This document shows positions 1 through 6,281 of a DNA stretch of 12,256 nucleotides, piece after piece; positions within the stretch are counted from its first letter, which is position 1, and the number at the start of each line of letters is the position of its first letter. The DNA comes from Methanomassiliicoccaceae archaeon UBA72. Its GTDB lineage: Archaea; Thermoplasmatota; Thermoplasmata; Methanomassiliicoccales; Methanomethylophilaceae. The stretch lies in contig DAVO01000016.1 in assembly GCA_002509405.1 (NCBI GenBank), positions 1-12,256 of the forward strand, in the 5' to 3' direction. Position numbers and translations under genes: made by a program. The notes under the pieces were generated by a model. It was given only the letters and a program-made list of their open reading frames with translations, ran no database searches and was not told where the DNA came from.

Positions 1-12
1 GACTGTTGCCAT
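1..12 (-). CDS. Start of an unidentified gene (first four codons)
   Basis: Reading leftward from 12, ATG GCA ACA GTC encodes M-A-T-V and then leaves the window. No Shine-Dalgarno motif precedes the ATG, but a TATA-like box (33-42) is centred about 26 nt upstream, the spacing expected for an archaeal leaderless transcript. It lies just downstream of arsR on the same strand. Only the position is supported; the product cannot be known from four codons. By analogy with ars clusters it could be a metalloid export or modification gene, but that is inference. Confidence 0.35.
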
Positions 13-19
13 GAATTAA

Positions 20-50
20 AGATAGATTAGTATCTATATAGACATATCTA
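20..50 (-). promoter_or_regulatory. TATA box inside a perfect palindrome; candidate ArsR operator
   Basis: TCTATATAGA at 33-42 is a perfect 10-bp palindrome and also the TATA-like box for the gene starting at 12. Around it lie further half-sites: TAGAT (23-27), ATCTA (32-36) and ATCTA (46-50). The 9-mer ATGAATTAA occurs on both flanks (11-19 and 52-60). A repressor bound here would block TBP. The adjacent ArsR-family gene makes it the obvious candidate, but binding is inferred only from position and symmetry. Confidence 0.4.
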
Positions 51-56
51 AATGAA

Positions 57-362
57 TTAATGTGCGACTGCTTCGCAATCGCTTTTTACGTCCGAACGTT
101 CTTCTTTGGGAACGAGAGACGAAACGTAAACGATGACATCGTTGAAGGCATCGACATTGATAGAATAATGAGACCATTGTCCGTTCTTTCTGACAATCAC
201 CAATCCGCTCTTCTGCAGAGTTGACATGTGATGAGACAGTGTTGGCTGGGTAATATGCAAATTTTCCTGGATCTTGCATGCACAGAGTTCGCCGCCCGCG
301 AGCATTTCTAAAATCTTTAGTCTGTTGGGGTCAGAAAAAGCCTTGAAAACATCTGCGTTCAT
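57..362 (-). CDS. ArsR/SmtB-family metal(loid)-sensing transcriptional repressor
   Basis: This 101-residue winged-helix protein has the usual length for ArsR/SmtB repressors, which dissociate from operator DNA when they bind a metal or metalloid. The recognition helix region runs from about residue 30 to 55 (motif ITQPTLSHHMSTLQKSGLV), followed by the wing containing GQWSHYSI. Just before it, ELCAC at 25-29 places Cys27 and Cys29 in the position of the ELCVC motif of arsenic-responsive ArsR proteins (alpha3 thiol site). A further Cys96 near the C-terminus could complete a trigonal site. The start is ATG at 360-362 and the stop is TAA. Its regulated genes are probably to the left, where a promoter palindrome and a new start codon lie directly after it. 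Arsenite or antimonite sensing is the best guess; another soft metal is possible. Confidence 0.9.
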   Translation of the reverse strand: MNADVFKAFSDPNRLKILEMLAGGELCACKIQENLHITQPTLSHHMSTLQKSGLVIVRKNGQWSHYSINVDAFNDVIVYVSSLVPKEERSDVKSDCEAVAH

Positions 363-366
363 ACGA

Positions 367-391
367 CATAATATAGATAATAATCAATATG
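367..391 (-). promoter_or_regulatory. AT-rich promoter region of the arsR-type gene
   Basis: Directly upstream of the repressor start lies an AT-rich block with ATAT at 371-374 and 387-390, separated by 12 bp. ArsR/SmtB operators are typically AT-rich imperfect inverted repeats, so autoregulation is plausible. No single TATA box sits at the ideal distance: the best-looking one, near 369-375, is only about 10 nt from the ATG. The core promoter assignment is therefore weak. Confidence 0.3.
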
Positions 392-699
392 AACTTATCC
401 CTGTATCGTCCATATGCTTATCGGACATGATCCGACGGCACTTTGCCATCTTGTCCGGGACAGGCCGTTCATGGAAGAGCGGATTTCATAACCTTGGCGA
501 AGAAAATATCCGGGCCCCGTCCACGGCAGCTGACATCGGATTGTGTCCTCTCACAACGTCGGCGTCCATTCCGTCATCGGCCATAGCGAGGTGACCTTTT
601 TGTTTCTGTCTGAAGGGATCCGCATTCGGCATCCTTGGCACCGTTGCCGAAGATGAGATGATCGCTAAGAGCAACCTACAGACTGCGGACCGGCTATTT
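392..699. other. Gene-free stretch of about 310 bp
   Basis: Between the repressor promoter and the 3' end of the synthetase gene I see no convincing gene. Short open frames exist on both strands (one on the minus strand at 486-674), but none has a recognisable motif, a ribosome-binding site or a promoter at proper spacing. A GAGGTGACC at 588-596 on the plus strand resembles an archaeal Shine-Dalgarno but is followed by no ATG or GTG in range. The region could be the decayed remnant of a gene or a long untranslated stretch. Confidence 0.4.
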
Positions 700-1578
700 T
701 CAATAGATGTCCGAATCTTCGATTCTGATGCCGTTTCCTTTTACTACGTCATAGATGGACGCGATATACTGATTGTACATCATGCCCTTCTCCTTCGCCA
801 GCGCGCGGATTATATCGGTGGTCCCCGAGCCGTACTGCGAGGATTTCTTCTTCCTTTCGGCTATGACGGGATGTCCCAGGTCTAACGCCACTTCTCTGAG
901 CACGGCCTTCCTGGAGTCCATGTCCTTGGGCCTCAGCACCTCCGGGCCTATCTTTCCCACCTCAGTTACAACCGATTGGTCCATGTACGGATAGACGATA
1001 TCTTTTCCGAAATGCGCCGCGATCGCCCTCTCGCAGGGGACGGACACCTCCAAGAGCCTTTTTACGCTGTCTTTCCTGAATATCTCATAATCCGCATACG
1101 GGCAACCGACGAACTTCGCACATCCCATGAAATATTCGTCCGCGCCCTGACCGGTCAGTATCACGTCCTCTCCGGACGCCCTGCAGACGCTGAAAAGCTG
1201 CAGCTCGTACGAAATGGTGAAGGGGTCCCGGACGTCAGTAGCGGCCATCATCTCCCGTATTAGGGATTCCACGTTGTCCCGGGAAATCTTCACGTGGACC
1301 CAGGGGAGGCCTATCCTTTCCGACAGGTCCCGGGCCATGACGACGTCGTGTGAGGTATCGGTCCCGCATGTGTAAAGCACGACCGAATCGGCGTAATCCT
1401 TTGATACCGCGGCCGCGAGCCCCGAGTCCAGTCCGCCCGAGAAGGCGACGCCTACGTTCCTGCCTTCGGTGCCCCTCCTTATCGCGTCCACGATGGAATC
1501 TCTCAACCCGCCGTACTTGAAGGACATGCGGCGGAGATTATGGTCATAGTCTATAACTGCGACGGGGACCGACGACAA
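700..1578 (-). CDS. Asparagine synthetase-like ATP-PPase without glutaminase domain
   Basis: The 292-residue protein matches only the C-terminal synthetase half of AsnB. The ATP pyrophosphatase P-loop SGGLDS is at 47-52. The second substrate/ATP motif reads LTGQGADE at 141-148, where classical AsnB has SGEGADE, so the usual Glu is Gln. The Lys-rich C-terminal motif ERKKKSSQYGSG is at 241-252. AsnB enzymes adenylate a carboxylate and transfer ammonia from an N-terminal Ntn glutaminase; no such domain precedes this protein, so it would need free ammonia, a partner, or another nucleophile. The start used is TTG at 1578; ATG at 1527 (residue 18) is an alternative still upstream of the P-loop. The stop is TGA. 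It diverges from the MFS exporter, sharing an 80-bp promoter region. The true substrate is unknown; an amide-forming ATP-dependent ligase role is likely. Confidence 0.8.
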   Translation of the reverse strand: MSSVPVAVIDYDHNLRRMSFKYGGLRDSIVDAIRRGTEGRNVGVAFSGGLDSGLAAAVSKDYADSVVLYTCGTDTSHDVVMARDLSERIGLPWVHVKISRDNVESLIREMMAATDVRDPFTISYELQLFSVCRASGEDVILTGQGADEYFMGCAKFVGCPYADYEIFRKDSVKRLLEVSVPCERAIAAHFGKDIVYPYMDQSVVTEVGKIGPEVLRPKDMDSRKAVLREVALDLGHPVIAERKKKSSQYGSGTTDIIRALAKEKGMMYNQYIASIYDVVKGNGIRIEDSDIY

Positions 1579-1613
1579 TGCCCCACGTCGACGCGAGGTC
1601 GCGCCCGAGGTGC

Positions 1614-1626
1614 AAATATTAATAAA
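1614..1626. promoter_or_regulatory. Shared divergent TATA region
   Basis: AAATATTAATAAA is the only AT-rich element in the 80 bp between the synthetase-like gene (minus, start 1578) and the MFS gene (plus, start 1659). Being nearly symmetric, it can serve as TATA box in both directions, predicting transcription starts roughly 15 nt from each start codon. The two genes may be co-regulated. Confidence 0.5.
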
Positions 1627-1658
1627 CAGCAGGTAACTGGCTGAAAAAAGGGCAGTTT

Positions 1659-3086
1659 ATGGATTTCAAAGGCGAGGATATGAAGGGCTGCAGGGCCACG
1701 CTGGTCCTGATGGCGTTCGTGGCCATGATGGTGATGTTCATCGACATCATGCTGGTCCCGGCGCTCCAGCATATTTCCATGAGCTTCCCGGACAACTCGG
1801 AATGGATCTCCTGGATCCTGTCGATATACCTTCTGGTAGGTGCGGTGCTAAACCCCATCGTCGGAAAACTTGCCGACCTTTACGGAAAGAAGAAGGTACT
1901 ACTCGTCACCCTGGTCATCTACACGGTAGGCTTGGCCGGATGCGCCCTGACATACGGTAATTTCGTCTGCCTCATCGCCTTCCGCGCCATGCAGGGCATC
2001 GGACTGACCATGTTCCCTATATTCTACGGCATAATAAGGGACACTTTCCCCAAGGAGATGGTGCCGATGTCGATCGGCATCGTCAGCGCAATGTTCTCCA
2101 TCGGCGTCTCCATCGGACTGCTCGGAGGCGGATGGATCGTGTCGCGGTTCGATTGGCAGTACTGCTATTACATCACGGCACCGCTGTTCCTCATACTGAT
2201 CCCGATATTCTACCTCAAGGTGAACGACGCAGGCATATTCGTCAAGGGACGGAAGGTCGACTACTTCGGAGCGGGCATGCTCTCCGTGTGCATACTGTCC
2301 CTGCTGATAGCCCTGACCGTCTTCGAGGAGCAGGGGCCCTCGAGCCTTGTGGTACTCTCATGCCTGGCATTCTTCCTTGTATCTCTGATATAGTTCGTGT
2401 ACTGGGAGCGCAGGACGGCGGAGCCGCTCATGAAACTGGGTCTTTTGACCGGAAAAGGAGCGGGAGCCCATGTGACCGCATTCCTTTTCGGAATATCCAT
2501 GTTCATGCTGTTCCAAACGCTGCCGTATTTCTTGGCCGGCCCTGAGGTCTACGGCGGATTCCGTATCGAGGATACCTTCGACATCGGCCTGATAATGATG
2601 CCTATGGCCGTCATGGGCCTGATATTCGGCCCGTTGGCGGGAAAATGGTGCAGAAAACCCGGCAATTCCTTGAAGGTCCTGTCCGCGGGTATGTTGCTGT
2701 TCGGCATCGGGGACCTGATGCTGATTATCCTGCTGAAGGCGTTCCCGACAGAACTTTGGACCGTGGTTTTTTCGATGTCCGTCGCAGGCATCGGAAACGC
2801 ATTGGCCATGGTCTCCATGATCAACGTAGTGGTGGAAACGAGTCCCGCAGAGGACTTCGGCATCGCATCGGGAATGAACACGATGTTCCGTCTGATCGGC
2901 GGTTCCATCGGCCCCGTCCTCGGAACCGCGATACTTTCCGGTTTCGTGGTCTTCGAGGCGTTCGGGCTGAAATACTACGGCTTCGAAGGATACGTATGGA
3001 CGTGGGCCGCGGGAATGCTGTTCTGTCTCGCGGGCGCCGTGTCGGCGTACATGCTGAAACCGAAAGCAAAAACGTCAGAGGCCTGA
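1659..3086 (+). CDS. MFS drug/proton antiporter-type exporter with an internal TAG codon
   Basis: Reading through one in-frame TAG at 2391-2393 gives a 475-residue polytopic protein, the size of 14-TM DHA2-type major facilitator exporters. Motif A (GKLADLYGKKK) is at about 69-79 after TM2. A motif-C-like segment (IGLLGGGWIVSRFDWQYCYY) lies in TM5, with Leu in place of the usual Pro. Both halves match one family: the first 244 residues cover TMs 1 to about 8, and the remainder starts with the inter-TM segment FVYWERRTAEPL and carries TMs 9-14. There is no frameshift or missing sequence at the junction. ATG 1659 follows an AAGGGCAG stretch; ATG 1680 is an alternative. The final stop is TGA. The TAG is either pyrrolysine (residue 245) or a nonsense mutation making this a pseudogene. 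The exported compound is unknown. Confidence 0.85.
2391..2393 (+). other. In-frame amber codon, possible pyrrolysine site
   Basis: TAG replaces a sense codon between Ile244 and Phe246 of the MFS exporter, at the membrane-to-loop boundary before the WERR segment. The frame before and after is identical, and the downstream coding stays typical for the family. In pyl-encoding archaea TAG is read as pyrrolysine by tRNA-Pyl. I see no pyl genes in the window, so recoding is an inference. Translation could alternatively stop here and leave a truncated half-transporter. Confidence 0.55.
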
Positions 3087-3270
3087 CCCCGCCCGACGAT
3101 TGCGGAAATATGTCCCGATATCAAAGGGACGGGCCTAAGCCGTGAACGCGCCTCCGGTATAGACCTGGACCTTGCGCGACGGGCCCGCTCCCGGAACTCT
3201 TACCTCGGCAGTTCGTTGTCCGGTCGCTGGGCATCGATGCATCGTTCGACGTGCGCAATCGACATCACGC

Positions 3271-4533
3271 CTATGCCGAAGCGTCGGCACCCGCGTCCCC
3301 GTACTTTTTACGGAAACCCCTTTCCACCATGAAATGCGACACCGTGGTGGCGGCGATGGCCATTATGACCACGCAGGAGAACGTCACGGACTCCAATGCG
3401 CCGGACATAACTCCGATGGTGGCGATGACCATGACCACTTCCGCCTTCGGCACCATGCCCCAACCGATTATATTCATGGACCTGCGGTCCAGGGAACGGT
3501 CTCCGGCCTTCGCGCCGATCGAACACGCCAGGTACTTCGCGAGTATGGCTATTGCCGAGATGCCGGCCGCGAAAGCTATGACCTCGAGCGAGGCGAGGTC
3601 GCTCAGCACCACCCGTATCCCCACGCTTATGAAGAAGAAGGTCATGAAAAACTCCTTCAGAGGCTCGATCTCTTTGATGAGGTGCCATTCTTCCGCATTA
3701 TCCGCGAACATCATCCCGGCGAAGTACGCCCCTATTATCACCGAAAGACCGATCTGGTCTGCCGCTATCGCCAAGGCGAAGCATACTCCGATCCCTACGA
3801 AAAGCATCGTCCAGTCCGGGTGCTCGCGTCCCCGGTGTCTGTTGATGGAGTCGTGTATCTTGGGCATAATGTAGATGCATACGACGAGTGCCAGCACCAC
3901 GAAGAGCAACGATTTGAAAACTATGGTTACGACACCGGAGGGCGACGTGTCCCCTCTGGCTATTCCTGACATGACCGCCAATATGACCAGAGTTATGATC
4001 TCCGATATAACGGCAGCCCCCAGTATGATCTTGCCCTCTGTCGTGTTCGACATCTTCAGGCTTTTCAGCACGTGGGCGGCGACCCCTGCGCTGGTCGTGA
4101 TCAGTGCAGTGGCGATAAAGAGCGAAGACATCGTGTCCCCTCCGGTCAGGCCCATGAAGATGAAACCCAATGAGAAGGGCACGGCGATACCCAGAATTGC
4201 CGCGAATATCGCTGGCCTGCCCACCTTGAAGAGGTCCGAGACCCTTGTCTCCAGTCCCACGGTGAAAAGTAGGAATATCACTCCCAGCTCGGAGAACAGC
4301 ATCAGGACGTTGTAACCCTCGCTACCCGGCGACGTGGGCGTCTGTACCGTTATACCTATCTGATCGAGGAGGTTCCACCCTCCGAGACCTGCTATGACGA
4401 TGTTCGCGGCGAGGATCCCGAATACGATCTCTCCCATCATTCCGGGCAGGCGCATCTTCTCAAAAATGAATGATCCCACATTGGACAGGAAGAAGAGTAC
4501 GAACAGCATCACTACCAGCGATATTACGTCCAC
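3271..4533 (-). CDS. CPA2-family cation:proton antiporter
   Basis: This 420-residue integral membrane protein, with about 12-13 hydrophobic segments, belongs to the Kef/NapA branch of monovalent cation:proton antiporters. Signatures in order are LPGMMGEIVFGILAAN (29-44), ELGVIFLLFTVGLE (82-95), the TM4-like unwound segment TTSAG (146-150), LGAAVISEI (171-179), and GMVPKAEVVMVIA near the C-terminus, equivalent to the P-R/K-G-E stretch of NapA-type proteins. At the ion-binding site, where electrogenic CPA2 members have Asp-Asp and Kef proteins Gln-Asp, this protein has Ser177-Glu178. There is no C-terminal TrkA-N or TrkA-C domain. The start is GTG at 4533, with a TATA-like box about 27 nt upstream implying a leaderless mRNA. 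The stop is TAG, followed by GCG and TGA, so readthrough would add only two residues. Na+ or K+ specificity is undetermined. Confidence 0.9.
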   Translation of the reverse strand: MDVISLVVMLFVLFFLSNVGSFIFEKMRLPGMMGEIVFGILAANIVIAGLGGWNLLDQIGITVQTPTSPGSEGYNVLMLFSELGVIFLLFTVGLETRVSDLFKVGRPAIFAAILGIAVPFSLGFIFMGLTGGDTMSSLFIATALITTSAGVAAHVLKSLKMSNTTEGKIILGAAVISEIITLVILAVMSGIARGDTSPSGVVTIVFKSLLFVVLALVVCIYIMPKIHDSINRHRGREHPDWTMLFVGIGVCFALAIAADQIGLSVIIGAYFAGMMFADNAEEWHLIKEIEPLKEFFMTFFFISVGIRVVLSDLASLEVIAFAAGISAIAILAKYLACSIGAKAGDRSLDRRSMNIIGWGMVPKAEVVMVIATIGVMSGALESVTFSCVVIMAIAATTVSHFMVERGFRKKYGDAGADASA

Positions 4534-4553
4534 GCAGACCCGACGGAGTTATG

Positions 4554-4563
4554 GGATAAAAAA
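4554..4563 (-). promoter_or_regulatory. TATA box of the antiporter gene
   Basis: On the minus strand this reads TTTTTTATCC, centred about 27 nt upstream of the GTG at 4533. That places the transcription start at or next to the start codon, as in leaderless archaeal genes; no Shine-Dalgarno motif precedes the GTG. Confidence 0.45.
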
Positions 4564-4616
4564 CCAGAGGAAAAATGACGCCTCTAGCTTTTAATCATCA
4601 AAAGACAAAAATGTAA

Positions 4617-4628
4617 AAAAATTATATG
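4617..4628 (+). promoter_or_regulatory. TATA box of the PH-like membrane protein gene
   Basis: AAAATTATATGC, preceded by an A-rich stretch, is centred about 27 nt upstream of the GTG at 4651. No ribosome-binding site lies between, so the gene is probably transcribed as a leaderless mRNA starting at its GTG. Confidence 0.5.
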
Positions 4629-4650
4629 CCACAAGACCATTCGTACACTT

Positions 4651-5076
4651 GTGGCTGAATCTGTTTACAGGACAAAACGCGGTTTCTGGTATTATCTCGC
4701 CCCTCTGTTGGCCGTGATCATAGCGTTAGCTTGGTTCCTGGCCCTTGACGGATGGATATGGGCCATTGTATGCGTCGCTGGTATTGCAGTGATGCTGTTC
4801 GTCTTCGTGTCCACAACCTACGTTTACCGCAGAACATATTACACTGTGACCTCGACCTCGGTGACGATCGATTCCACCGACGGCCGCATTGAGATCGCGT
4901 TCTCGAAGATCACGTCCGTTGATACCGAAAAGGACGACCGCTCGGCGTTCTACGGTATGTCAGGCGACACGGTCCGCATAAAATTCGGCAACGCCTCCTC
5001 TGTAATAATCTCCCCTTCCAGGAAGAAGGAGTTCCTCGAAGAGCTCAGGAAGGCGGGGCTGAACGTGGTTTGCTGA
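4651..5076 (+). CDS. Small two-TM membrane protein with a YyaB-like PH domain
   Basis: The protein has 141 residues. Two hydrophobic helices (about 12-32 and 35-56) are joined by a very short loop, followed by a cytoplasmic-type beta-rich domain from 62 to the end. The pattern fits bacterial PH domains of the YyaB type: YYTVTSTSVTIDSTDGRIEIAFSKI at the start, then DTVRIKFG, then VIISPSRKKEFLEELRKAG with the characteristic ISP-x-x-K-x-x-F-L ending. Proteins of this type are uncharacterised; a membrane-scaffolding role is only a guess. The start is GTG with a well-spaced TATA box. It ends with TGA only 4 bp from the stop of the convergent ACT-domain gene, leaving almost no room for a terminator. 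Confidence 0.8.
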   Translation: MAESVYRTKRGFWYYLAPLLAVIIALAWFLALDGWIWAIVCVAGIAVMLFVFVSTTYVYRRTYYTVTSTSVTIDSTDGRIEIAFSKITSVDTEKDDRSAFYGMSGDTVRIKFGNASSVIISPSRKKEFLEELRKAGLNVVC

Positions 5077-5080
5077 ACGG

Positions 5081-5764
5081 TCAGTCGCTTACGGTCTCCT
5101 CGGCGGACTGGATGCACTTGGTCAGAACGGAATAGGCGTTGATCATATCGCTCTCGCCTACGATGAAGATCGTATCGGTGTAACAGCTGACGGTCTCTTC
5201 GATGTTGATCCCCGCATCGGAGAGGTTGGTGATCAGATACGCGATCACACCGGTGGTCTCCACAATCTTCTCAGGAGATTTCACGACGATCTCGACAAGG
5301 TTCTCTCTGACCTTTATGATGTTAAACCTTCCGACGGTATCCATTATCCTGTCTTTGAGCATCTTGTCCGCAATGATCGTCACCGCAGATGCAGACTGTA
5401 CGACCTGCATGATCGAATTCTCGTTCCAAAGGTCCTTGAAAAGATTGTCCATCTTGTGGAGGACCGACCAGTCGTTCTTCGCCGTGACGATGCATGTCTT
5501 GGTCCTCATCTCCAGCCTGCTGTCTTTGAGGACGCTCAGTATGTCCATTTCATGGTTAGTGGTAAGGCTGAGCTTTGATGCGTATCTGCGGCAGGCGATC
5601 ATGACCGCCTCCTCGTTATCTACGCCGATGTCCTTCATTATCATACGTGCCAGGGACGAATAGTTGATTAGGCCTTTCGCCACGCAGTCCTTTATGCTGG
5701 GGTGCGTGTCGATGTATACCCTGGTCTTCTCCGCCAAACTCTCTTTCGACAATCCCTTGGACAT
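5081..5764 (-). CDS. ACT-domain protein, predicted amino-acid-responsive regulator
   Basis: The 227-residue soluble protein ends in an ACT-type small-molecule-binding domain from about 157 to 220 (EKIVETTGVIAYLITNLSDAGINI, then ETVSCYTDTIFIVGESDMINAYSVL), closely resembling the ACT repeats of aspartate kinases. The first 70 residues form an alpha-helical module containing HPSIKDCVAKGLINYSSLARMI and EAVMIACRRYA, a pattern I associate with an archaeal family of ACT proteins predicted to regulate amino-acid metabolism. The middle (about 80-150) may hold another ACT-like fold. No catalytic residues are evident. The start is ATG at 5764, with a TATA-like box about 26 nt upstream; the stop is TGA. 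It has no functional link to its neighbours that I can see. Ligand and target are unknown. Confidence 0.75.
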   Translation of the reverse strand: MSKGLSKESLAEKTRVYIDTHPSIKDCVAKGLINYSSLARMIMKDIGVDNEEAVMIACRRYASKLSLTTNHEMDILSVLKDSRLEMRTKTCIVTAKNDWSVLHKMDNLFKDLWNENSIMQVVQSASAVTIIADKMLKDRIMDTVGRFNIIKVRENLVEIVVKSPEKIVETTGVIAYLITNLSDAGINIEETVSCYTDTIFIVGESDMINAYSVLTKCIQSAEETVSD

Positions 5765-5785
5765 GCTCGGGACATGATTTTCTAA

Positions 5786-5795
5786 GTATATTATG
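5786..5795 (-). promoter_or_regulatory. TATA box of the ACT-domain gene
   Basis: The minus strand reads CATAATATAC here, centred about 26 nt upstream of the ATG at 5764. The spacing predicts a leaderless or near-leaderless transcript. Confidence 0.45.
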
Positions 5796-5797
5796 TT

Positions 5798-5959
5798 TTA
5801 TTGTGAACAAATTATTGATAAAAAGTCCCAGATATGTTCACCGCTGTATTTCTGGACAATCGACACATCTACGGGACTTCGATGGTGATCGTCATTTACA
5901 CAGTAAGATGCGGACTTAACGTATATGATCTGCTCTTCGATTGAGAAATTCATTCTCAT
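5798..5959 (-). CDS. Possible 53-residue small protein
   Basis: An open frame from ATG 5959 to TAA 5798 encodes 53 residues beginning MRMNFSIEEQIIYVKSA and ending WDFLSIICSQ. Composition is mixed polar and hydrophobic, not obviously random, and it ends 33 bp before the ACT-domain gene on the same strand. Against it: no Shine-Dalgarno motif, no well-spaced TATA box, and overlap of its 3' end with the promoter of the ACT gene. I recognise no family, so it may be chance. Confidence 0.2.
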   Translation of the reverse strand: MRMNFSIEEQIIYVKSASYCVNDDHHRSPVDVSIVQKYSGEHIWDFLSIICSQ

Positions 5960-6086
5960 GACCGGACAATATTGTAACCTGATATGAAGAGGTCCGAGTC
6001 AAAAAGAAATGTTATGGGTGGGAGAAAATATTCCCCTCGATAAAGTATAATCTTTCACCGACTCCTTTGGATTATTTTCATACTTG

Positions 6087-6106
6087 GAAATATTATCCAA
6101 TATTTC
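6087..6106. promoter_or_regulatory. Upstream dyad of the ABC transporter operon
   Basis: GAAATATT and AATATTTC form a perfect 8-bp inverted repeat separated by ATCC. Overlapping it is TTGGA(6084-6088)/TCCAA(6096-6100). The 10-mer ATCCAATATT at 6095-6104 recurs at 6202-6211, next to the predicted transcription start. A third TTGGAT half-site is at 6067-6072. This looks like a distal regulator site. The rest of 5960-6281 is AT-rich leader and promoter with no gene. Confidence 0.45.
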
Positions 6107-6148
6107 TTTAAGTCATTGTATTTTTTTGTAGCCAGTCATTATTTTCAA

Positions 6149-6179
6149 CCTATGATGAGGAACATAGGCATTATATATC
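6149..6179 (+). promoter_or_regulatory. Promoter of the ABC transporter operon
   Basis: TTATATATC at 6171-6179 is a good archaeal TATA box, predicting transcription from about 6200 and an untranslated leader of about 80 nt. Immediately upstream, CCTATG (6149-6154) and CATAGG (6163-6168) form a 6-bp inverted repeat at the position where factor B or a regulator would contact DNA. Confidence 0.55.
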
Positions 6180-6190
6180 GATAAATAATG

Positions 6191-6207
6191 TTGGATGTAT
6201 AATCCAA
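6191..6207. promoter_or_regulatory. Operator-like dyad at the predicted transcription start
   Basis: TTGGAT-GTATA-ATCCAA is a 6-bp inverted repeat with a 5-bp spacer, 12 bp downstream of the TATA box and overlapping the expected transcription start. That is the classic place for a repressor site in archaea. The half-sites match those of the distal dyad around 6084-6106, supporting one regulator binding both. A metal-dependent repressor is a reasonable guess given the operon content, but the regulator is not in the window. Confidence 0.5.
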
Positions 6208-6281
6208 TATTCATGACAGACGGTCATTTCGATGTGGGAAAAAACTGCCGGTCACGGATTATCGAAAATAATGGTGATAAA

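Noticed and set aside
486..674. A 62-codon minus-strand frame in the gap between the repressor and synthetase genes.
   Set aside because: There is no recognisable motif, no promoter or Shine-Dalgarno motif at the right spacing, and unconvincing composition. It was left as gene-free sequence.
3087..3270. The convergent gap between the MFS and antiporter genes as a site for a small gene.
   Set aside because: Only a 21-codon minus-strand frame overlaps the backup stop. No promoter, ribosome-binding site or clear terminator is present.
3172..3969. A long plus-strand frame of 265 codons.
   Set aside because: It lies mostly antisense to the antiporter gene, and its residue composition (rich in His, Arg and Tyr, no hydrophobic core) is that of a shadow frame.
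5823..5879. The AAGTCCC/GGGACTT inverted repeat.
   Set aside because: It is only 7 bp with a loop of over 40 nt, overlaps a possible small frame, and has no supporting context. It is likely chance.
6195..6281. An upstream ATG extension of the substrate-binding protein.
   Set aside because: The extension would place 29 polar residues before the signal anchor and start inside the operator-like dyad, while ATG 6282 has a GGTGA site at correct spacing.
6200..6281. A possible cobalamin riboswitch in the leader of the transporter operon.
   Set aside because: The leader is only about 80 nt and lacks the conserved B12-box; only a 5-bp ATGAC/GTCAT hairpin is visible.
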